DNA of 64,000 nt from Trichomonas vaginalis G3 (lineage: Eukaryota; Parabasalia; Trichomonadida; Trichomonadidae), in the NCBI RefSeq assembly GCF_026262505.1, contig NC_067204.1, positions 3,381,797 through 3,445,796 on the forward strand, read 5' to 3'. Below, in pieces: positions 58,312-64,000 of the stretch. The notes beneath the pieces are model-generated. The model made no database searches and was not told where the DNA came from. It saw nothing but the letters and a program-made list of their open reading frames with translations. A program made the position numbers and the translations under genes. Position 1 is the stretch's first letter, and every line of letters starts with the position of its first letter.

Positions 58312-59239
58312 GACCTTGCCAAATCCTTGAACGCCAATATCCTTGGAACTGAGCTAGAACCAGGGAGAAGTAGCATACTATAGAGCACGATGGTAATCTC
58401 GGAAATACTTATATCGCCCCAAGCACAATATTTAAGAAGTCTAACTCATATATACAAGAAGTCAGGCTGAATAGATATTGTGCATATGGTTTGCAGAACT
58501 CTCATGATATTTAAAATTCATGTTATCCAAAAAAGGTGACACTTTGGGTGTATCGTCCATCCCATGGATGCAAAAATCACATCACCTTGGATCTATATTA
58601 TAATTTAAATGAAGAAGTAATTTAAAACGATTTTATTTATGATCAAATTTTATATATTTTTTTGGATCAAATCCATTTTAATAGAATTTATATACTATTC
58701 ATCTATTAGTAAACACTACCGTATATTATTTTTTAAGCTATCTTATTTTTTGAACTTTTATTCAAATCTTTGGTCGCAAGAAGAATTGCATGATAAATAA
58801 AAACATTTAATCAAAGTCAATTTTATTTTTCATATTCAAATGGACTGAGTGTTAACATTTAACATTTTTTGCTAATTGTCGTCAAAAATTAGGCGTAAAG
58901 CAAAAATTGATATTTCATATGGTTTTATGATAGATAAGCATTATATTACCACTCATTATATTCGTAAATTTTGAGGTTTATCCTTCGCTTTTAAGATCAT
59001 TGAATTTGATTTTTATATAAAATAGTTATATATTAGAAAATAATATGAGTTTATGTGATATTATTTTTCAGAAGATTTTGTGTTCTTCTTCAAAATTTTA
59101 TTTTTTTATTAAAAAGAATCTTTACAAAATATACATTTACTTTAATTAATATTTTAAAACGTGCTCTATCAAAAGTTCCAAAAATTCAATATTTTAGCTT
59201 TTCTGAGGTGTCACTTTTGATGAATTTCTGTTTACAACA

Positions 59240-59468
59240 GTATTATCAGTAATATCCGTTGAATTTGAATTCATTCATTTAAGATTGAGCTATATTCAAT
59301 TATACAGTCATTATATCGTTGATTATTTACAAATTTAACGCTTGATATGTAAGATTTGAATCAAAATGATTCCAATATTCCAATAATTTGAAAAATATGC
59401 ATGATCAAAAGAAAATTTGCAAGATCTTTTGATAGGGTATATATTACACACATAATATTATTTTAAAA
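59240..59468. other. Intergenic upstream of the RING gene
   Basis: AT-rich host DNA between the fold-back element and the RING gene. Nothing else seen. Confidence 0.5.
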
Positions 59469-59475
59469 TCATAAA
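59469..59475 (+). promoter_or_regulatory. Initiator-like TCATAAA of the RING gene
   Basis: TCA(+1)TAA with A at 59,471, 34 bases before the ATG at 59,505. An A/T-only leader follows. Confidence 0.45.
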
Positions 59476-59504
59476 CAATAAATTTTTTTTCCAAAAAAAA
59501 AATT

Positions 59505-61157
59505 ATGAGTAACAGTGGAGCTCTCTCTAAATTAAAAGAGGAGAGTCTCCACTACTTATATTGGCTAGAAATGTTTAAAAATAAGGTCAATGAGTCAAAT
59601 GATCTCTATTATAAGCTTCAACTCCTATTTTTGGCCTGGTTTGATAATTTATCTCTAATTCAGAAAGAATACTTGCCAGAAACAGAAAATAAAGGTGGTA
59701 ATGATTACGATATCGTAGAAAAATTTAAGTCTTGCTCAAATTCAATTTCCGAATTTATATCTTCGAAGGTAAACACCAAATTTGAAGACGAAATACTGAA
59801 TGAAGAGATTAAAAATATTCATTCTCTCCTTGAATTTTTCCAGGAAGTTTGCAAAATTTACTATGATTTTCAACCAGCAATAGATCCAACGATGACTGCC
59901 CCAAATTTTATATCCTGTGTGAATACCAGAAAGCAATTTCCAAAAATAGTTCAATTATTAGCCGAAAAAATCGATTTACCTGAAAATGAATGCGCAACAT
60001 TAGCTGATATCCCTCCAACATTCCCTACATTTAAATTTTCTTATACTATGCTTCTCGGTGAGTTAATTGGAATTGAAAAAACTACAACATGTGAAGAAGC
60101 AGCCTTAATTTCAAAATACGATCAAAATCAACTACCTTTATTCTGTCCATCCCCATCTCTTTTAGCCAATCATCCTAGTTTTGTTCAACTAAAAGAGACT
60201 CAAAAGACATTAATTTCGAAAATACAAGCAATTCATGAAATGTCCAACAAACAAGCAAGCGAAATCATAGAACAACTGACCAACTACAACAAGTCTATCG
60301 AGTTACTCAACCAAACTATCAAAATCGAAGCTCCTCCGATAATTGAAAGTTTATCTCAAACGTTTAAGTCATATTTAGACATTACCGAACAGAAGAGAGA
60401 GAACAGTTTCCTCACACAATTGAGAAATGAAGTTCAATCTACCCTCGAAATTACTGCAATTCAGAATTTTTCCGAATTCGAAGAAAAATTTATTGAAACA
60501 GATCCAGAAGATGTACAAGAACTACTCACTAACATGAAAAATGCAAAAGAATCAATCGAAAAAGAAAATAAAGAACTTCAAAATCTTATTATTTCAAAAG
60601 ATCGAAAATTACAACTGAATGAACGAGTTATTCATACTCATGAGACACGATCTTCCATTTTAGAGATCCCATTAGATAATTTACCCGATAAACTCAGCAA
60701 ACATTCCATAAATATCCTAAATACACTTGAATTTCTTTCGATTCCACCTCCAATCGAGCGATGCTTCAAAATCAACAATTCCTTTCTCTCGGATGAGTTC
60801 ATAGAGTCACTAACAATACAGCCAGGCGTTCAAGGATGGCATGATAACTGCATTAACTACTTAAGTCATTGTGTTCGCGAAAAACAAGACTTGTTAAATA
60901 GTCTGCAGATCGAACTCAATCAAATCAACAACTTTGCAAACGTTTTGAAAGAATCCTCGCAGACATTGACGAAAAAGAAGAACAAAGAAGCTCCATTCTG
61001 CAGATCGTGCGAGACATTGAGAATGTTCTGCATCTGTTCGTGCGGACACACTTTCTGCGAGGGATGCTACAGAGAAATGGTCGCTGCACTACCTCACGTT
61101 TGCAAGTACTGCGGGAAAGCATTCCAACAAACAGACGTTGTCCAGATCAATTGGTGA
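59505..61157 (+). CDS. Coiled-coil protein with C-terminal RING finger
   Basis: 550 residues. The first ~480 are helical with coiled-coil stretches (for example EKENKELQNLIISKDRKLQL). The last ~55 form a RING-HC finger from about residue 499: CRSC, then CSCGH, FCEGC and VCKYC in C3HC4 order. RING proteins usually act as E3 ubiquitin ligases by recruiting an E2. The layout (long coiled coil then terminal RING) recalls Bre1 and related ligases, but the similarity is only architectural. Host gene, single exon; its 3' flank is partly duplicated (61,190-61,390). Confidence 0.8.
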   Translation: MSNSGALSKLKEESLHYLYWLEMFKNKVNESNDLYYKLQLLFLAWFDNLSLIQKEYLPETENKGGNDYDIVEKFKSCSNSISEFISSKVNTKFEDEILNEEIKNIHSLLEFFQEVCKIYYDFQPAIDPTMTAPNFISCVNTRKQFPKIVQLLAEKIDLPENECATLADIPPTFPTFKFSYTMLLGELIGIEKTTTCEEAALISKYDQNQLPLFCPSPSLLANHPSFVQLKETQKTLISKIQAIHEMSNKQASEIIEQLTNYNKSIELLNQTIKIEAPPIIESLSQTFKSYLDITEQKRENSFLTQLRNEVQSTLEITAIQNFSEFEEKFIETDPEDVQELLTNMKNAKESIEKENKELQNLIISKDRKLQLNERVIHTHETRSSILEIPLDNLPDKLSKHSINILNTLEFLSIPPPIERCFKINNSFLSDEFIESLTIQPGVQGWHDNCINYLSHCVREKQDLLNSLQIELNQINNFANVLKESSQTLTKKKNKEAPFCRSCETLRMFCICSCGHTFCEGCYREMVAALPHVCKYCGKAFQQTDVVQINW

Positions 61158-61189
61158 TATTAATTTATTTTAACTTTTTTGTTATAAAT

Positions 61190-61390
61190 AAAATTTTGTG
61201 TTTTGATTTTTTTCTAAACTACTTATTTTAAAATATAGCACCTTAATTTAATGAGTTTCATTCATATGCTTTATCTTAAGGGATTGATATATGATAATTA
61301 AAATTTTGTGTTTTGATCTTTTTTCTAAACTACTTATTTTAAAATATAGCACCTTCTGATATGGCGCCTTAATGAGTTTCATACAAATGT
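61190..61390. repeat. Duplicated 3' flank of the RING gene
   Basis: AAATTTTGTGTTTTGAT...CTAAACTACTTATTTTAAAA...TATAGCACCTT...AATGAGTTTCAT occurs at about 61,190-61,264 and again at about 61,300-61,384. The second copy has a short insertion (CTGATATGGCGCC). Neither is coding. Confidence 0.8.
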
Positions 61391-61741
61391 TGTCAGAATT
61401 TCTTAACTGTATTTACCATAAAGACCCAAGAAAAAGAAGCATACGTTAGAAAAAGAGCATGATAATATTAATCCTTATATGATCAAGCAATATAAAATCA
61501 CTGAAATTTTAGCTAGAATTATTACGCACCTAGGTTCTATTGCGCAGCTTAATACTTTTGGAAGCCTAGACTTCTATCAATAGAAAATGTATAAAGTATA
61601 TTCAGAAATGGTCAATCTAATATATGTTTTTAATGGAAGAATGATGATTTATCTATTTCAGTAAAATGATGTGATTATTTCAGAATATTTTGCTCCGTCA
61701 ATTTTTAATAAGATCGGTATAATCGGAAGATATGAATATTT
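61391..61741. other. Intergenic, no gene seen
   Basis: AT-rich host DNA between the duplicated flank and the beta-helix paralogue. No gene-like frame or repeat recognised. Confidence 0.5.
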
Positions 61742-62811
61742 TTGAATAATATAATGATATTCACCCCAGATCTGAATAATCATATACATAATTACGAAGA
61801 TTTTCTCTTTCATAAAATAATTAAATTTAATCAGTCATATAATTGGCTAGAAACACAAAAAGATTCAGTTGGTCTGAGTATTTTGGTGATACACATCAAG
61901 TTAATCAAACTCATAATGGAACAGCATTATATGATACCTCGAGTTCTAACAATTATTACGTTTTTGTTTGCATTTTTGAAAATTGTATATATAAAGGTGC
62001 AATATACATCCAAAGAAAGAACGAAATCTGTACATTACTTGAGGATTCTGTATTCAATAGATGCAATTCCACTTCAGATGGTGGATCTGTTTATTACACC
62101 TGCTTTCAGTCTGGGCAGATCGTTCAACAACGAAATTTTTATTTTGAATCAATATCATCAAATAATGGCATGGCTTTTGATCAAATAGCTAAACTTTTTT
62201 CTACTAACAAAAACTACGCTTTTGAAATTTCGGTGTTAAAATGTGGAAAAAGTGAATCAGAAGGAAGAAATATATTTGAACTCAATTTTGGTGATCTACG
62301 TTTTAAGAATAACAACATCACTTACAATAAATGTAATCAATATTCGTCAATACTTAGTATCCTTGCTGGAAAATCAGGTTACTATAATTTCTCAACATTC
62401 AGAGAAAACAACCAAACTGAAAGTGATTCTCTTAGATTTTTCAGTTATTCGGATTCATATATCCAAATAGTTTCTTATTGCAATGTTATTGGAAATATAT
62501 GCGGAATGGACATGGGCCAAGCTCTATTTTGGTGTTGTTACAATGCTAATGTTGATCACTGTGTATTTTTAAATAACACTGCAGCATGGATGTTTTATAT
62601 TGAAAGAGAAGGTTACACATTGACTATTACTGATTCATGTATTCAATCGAATTCAAAAACGGGACAAGGAGCTCTTAAATTAATAATTGAAAGCACTCCT
62701 CATTTTGATTCAGAAAATTGTTTCATAGGATCCAAAGTAATGTCTGCTAAAGGTTCTTATTTTTGTGCACTTGCAGAATCTTCAATTGCACTCTTTACAA
62801 AGAAGCATTAG
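61742..62811 (+). pseudogene. Beta-helix-like Asn/Cys-rich surface protein family, copy 2
   Basis: The main frame (322 codons, 61,843-62,811) is a close paralogue of 26,838-27,812: WSEYFGDTHQVNQTHNGTAL, GAIYIQRKNEICTLLEDSVF, NNITYNKC, FSTFRENNQT and VDHCVFLNNTAA line up in order. It has no in-frame ATG; a TAA lies just upstream. A different frame starting at 61,754 (MIFTPDLNNHIHNYEDFLFH) reads into it and looks like the lost N-terminus, with a frame change near 61,840. So this copy also looks frameshifted. Probably secreted or surface repeat proteins, by composition. Confidence 0.6.
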
Positions 62812-62973
62812 GTTTCTAAAGCATATTTACATGCTTGCAACATTAAACATATCAATTCAAAAGTGCAAACTAGATATTCAGGGGGATACATAATATCATT
62901 ATTATCATAATCCGCTTGTGTAGACTGATATTTCTTCCGTATATTCTAATGAGGATTAGAAAGGAATAATTGA

Positions 62974-63369
62974 ATGGAAGAAATTTGGTTTGATATCGAG
63001 ACTCATCCAATGATCTCTGTGCCGAAATCATTTTGGATGTATGTATCACATAGATATGTGAGTTCTGCCTATAAATTCTCGAATTCTTACTTGATTGTTT
63101 GAATTATAGCTTCAATTCTCTGTTTGTTAGCATTATTGATGACCATTCCGAATTGGATTGAAGTTAATATGCATTACATTGTATTTATCCGTGAGTTTTT
63201 CTTTTTCATCATAAATTTCAATTAATTTTTTTGATACCATGTATTTTCAGCATTAGTATTATATTCTCATTTTCATAGATATATAAAATTCATTAATTAC
63301 ATGAAGATTTGGACAAAAATAAAAGTAAATAAATTAAATATCAAAGCAATTGATATGGAATTGCTTTAA
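62974..63369 (+). other. Possible small spliced membrane-protein gene (doubtful)
   Basis: MEEIWFDIETHPMISVPKSF starts at 62,974. Further on, a frame with a membrane segment (SILCLLALLMTIPNW) runs to 63,190. It would continue (PLVLYSHFHRYIKFINYMKI) to a stop at 63,369 if GTGAGT...TTTTCAG at 63,191-63,250 were a 60-nt intron. A first intron would also be needed, but no choice of sites joins the frames cleanly, and the known trichomonad intron motif (ACTAACACACAG) is absent. The rest of 62,812-63,665 shows nothing. Confidence 0.2.
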
Positions 63370-63665
63370 TAGAGGTGAGTATTCTTCAATATGAAGATTT
63401 CGGCAACAAAATTGTGTCATATTGAAGAATATATTCAACCGAATGAAATGACATGATAAATTTGCAAAAGTTTTCCGATGCATGAAATGAATAATCATGA
63501 TATTAGTAGATAGATTATCAAGATATTGGATTTTTTGAGTGTCTGATCACGGCAGGTGAGATTTTATGATTCCAAACCGCAACTTATGATCAATTAGTCA
63601 TCTGAATTTTCAGAACCCTTTCAAAATTGGTCATACGTTAAACTTTTTCTGAAAGCGAAAAAAAA

Positions 63666-63672
63666 TCATTAA
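63666..63672 (+). promoter_or_regulatory. Initiator TCATTAA of the right-edge ankyrin gene
   Basis: A(+1) at 63,668, giving an 11-nt leader to the ATG at 63,679. Confidence 0.65.
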
Positions 63673-63678
63673 ATTTTA

Positions 63679-64000
63679 ATGTTTTCAAATAATGGTGTTT
63701 TGTATAGCGAAGAAGGAAATCTCGAATTTATTAAATCTGTAGCAGAGGGTATAACCAAAAAAGAACTTAGGTCTACTATTTTTTGTTCACCTCTCATTAA
63801 AGCATCTGGAAAAGGTCATCTTGAAGTTGTTAAATATCTTATTTCTGTTGGTGCTGACAAAGAAACAAGAGATCAAGATAGAAACACTCCGCTTATTAAA
63901 GCATCCGAAAATGGACATCTTGATGTTGTTAATTATCTTGTCTCTATTGGAGCTGATAAAGATGTACAAGGTCTATATGGAAGAACACCGCTCATTATTG
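63679..64000 (+). CDS. Ankyrin-repeat protein, 5' part (cut by window end)
   Basis: Open from MFSNNGVLYSEEGNLEFIKS to the window edge, 107 codons. After a short N-terminus come ankyrin repeats of the form SPLIKASGKGHLEVVKYLIS, then VGADKETRDQDRNTPLIKAS and a third beginning GLYGRTPLII. The repeats are close to the trichomonad TPLI-type consensus and lack the long DUF3447 region. The start is supported by a strict Initiator. Protein-binding role; partner unknown. Confidence 0.8.
   Translation, partial: MFSNNGVLYSEEGNLEFIKSVAEGITKKELRSTIFCSPLIKASGKGHLEVVKYLISVGADKETRDQDRNTPLIKASENGHLDVVNYLVSIGADKDVQGLYGRTPLII

Larger units (their letters stand above)
54998..59239. mobile_element. 4.24-kb non-coding fold-back element with 587-bp inverted ends
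   Basis: The left end starts TGTTGTAAACAGAAATTCAT (54,998) and the right end is its inverted copy ending ...CTGTTTACAACA (59,239). The inverted repeats run 54,998-55,584 and 58,653-59,239, with only a few differences seen. No frame inside looks like a gene. The interior holds several perfect hairpins and a 122-bp tandem repeat. It abuts the right end of Maverick B with no spacer. No target-site duplication is visible. It is non-autonomous; the family is not known to me (MULE-like or Maverick-derived forms are possible). Confidence 0.8.

Noticed and set aside
36731-59250. Target-site duplication for Maverick B plus fold-back element
   Set aside because: Bases flanking 36,742, 54,997 and 59,239 do not match each other over 5-6 bp in any pairing.

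Overview
The window looks like nuclear DNA of a trichomonad parasite, most likely Trichomonas vaginalis or a close relative. It is AT-rich. Several host genes are single-exon and begin 9-35 bases after a TCA-type Initiator. The host families are typical of trichomonads (ankyrin/DUF3447 proteins, a calmodulin, an O-mannosyltransferase, a START protein, a VPS35-like protein, a PDI-like protein, a RING protein). About 60% of the window is Maverick/Polinton DNA.

Layout. (1) 1-21,620: Maverick A. Its left end lies outside the window. It carries a major capsid region, several probable structural genes, a D5/DUF5906-type helicase region, a packaging ATPase region, three KilA-N family genes (one with a GIY-YIG/T5orf172 tail), an HNH endonuclease, a retroviral-type integrase, a phage-collar-like fiber, a D12-class adenine methyltransferase and a tRNA-like Pol III gene. 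It also holds several minisatellites and eight copies of a nested palindrome. (2) 21,621-36,741: host DNA with a 1-kb GC-ended MITE, small TTAA-ended MITEs, a 120-bp satellite and eight genes or gene remnants. (3) 36,742-54,997: Maverick B, a nearly complete element with inverted terminal repeats, protein-primed PolB, integrase, fiber, ATPase and capsid regions. Its left end lies 24 bp upstream of the start codon of an ankyrin gene. (4) 54,998-59,239: a 4.24-kb non-coding fold-back element with 587-bp near-identical inverted ends; it abuts Maverick B directly. (5) 59,240-64,000: host DNA with a RING protein gene, a second copy of the beta-helix-like family, a doubtful spliced gene and the start of another ankyrin gene.

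The two Mavericks belong to different lineages: capsid, ATPase and integrase regions are far apart in sequence. Yet they share a block at high DNA identity (KilA-N, KilA-N/GIY-YIG, a ~300-aa CxxC protein, fiber). In both, the genes of this block are followed by a nested hairpin that has the same architecture but an element-specific sequence. This cassette and its hairpins are the strongest candidates here for an undescribed system. Both Mavericks are treated as fossils: several core genes are broken, while others remain open.
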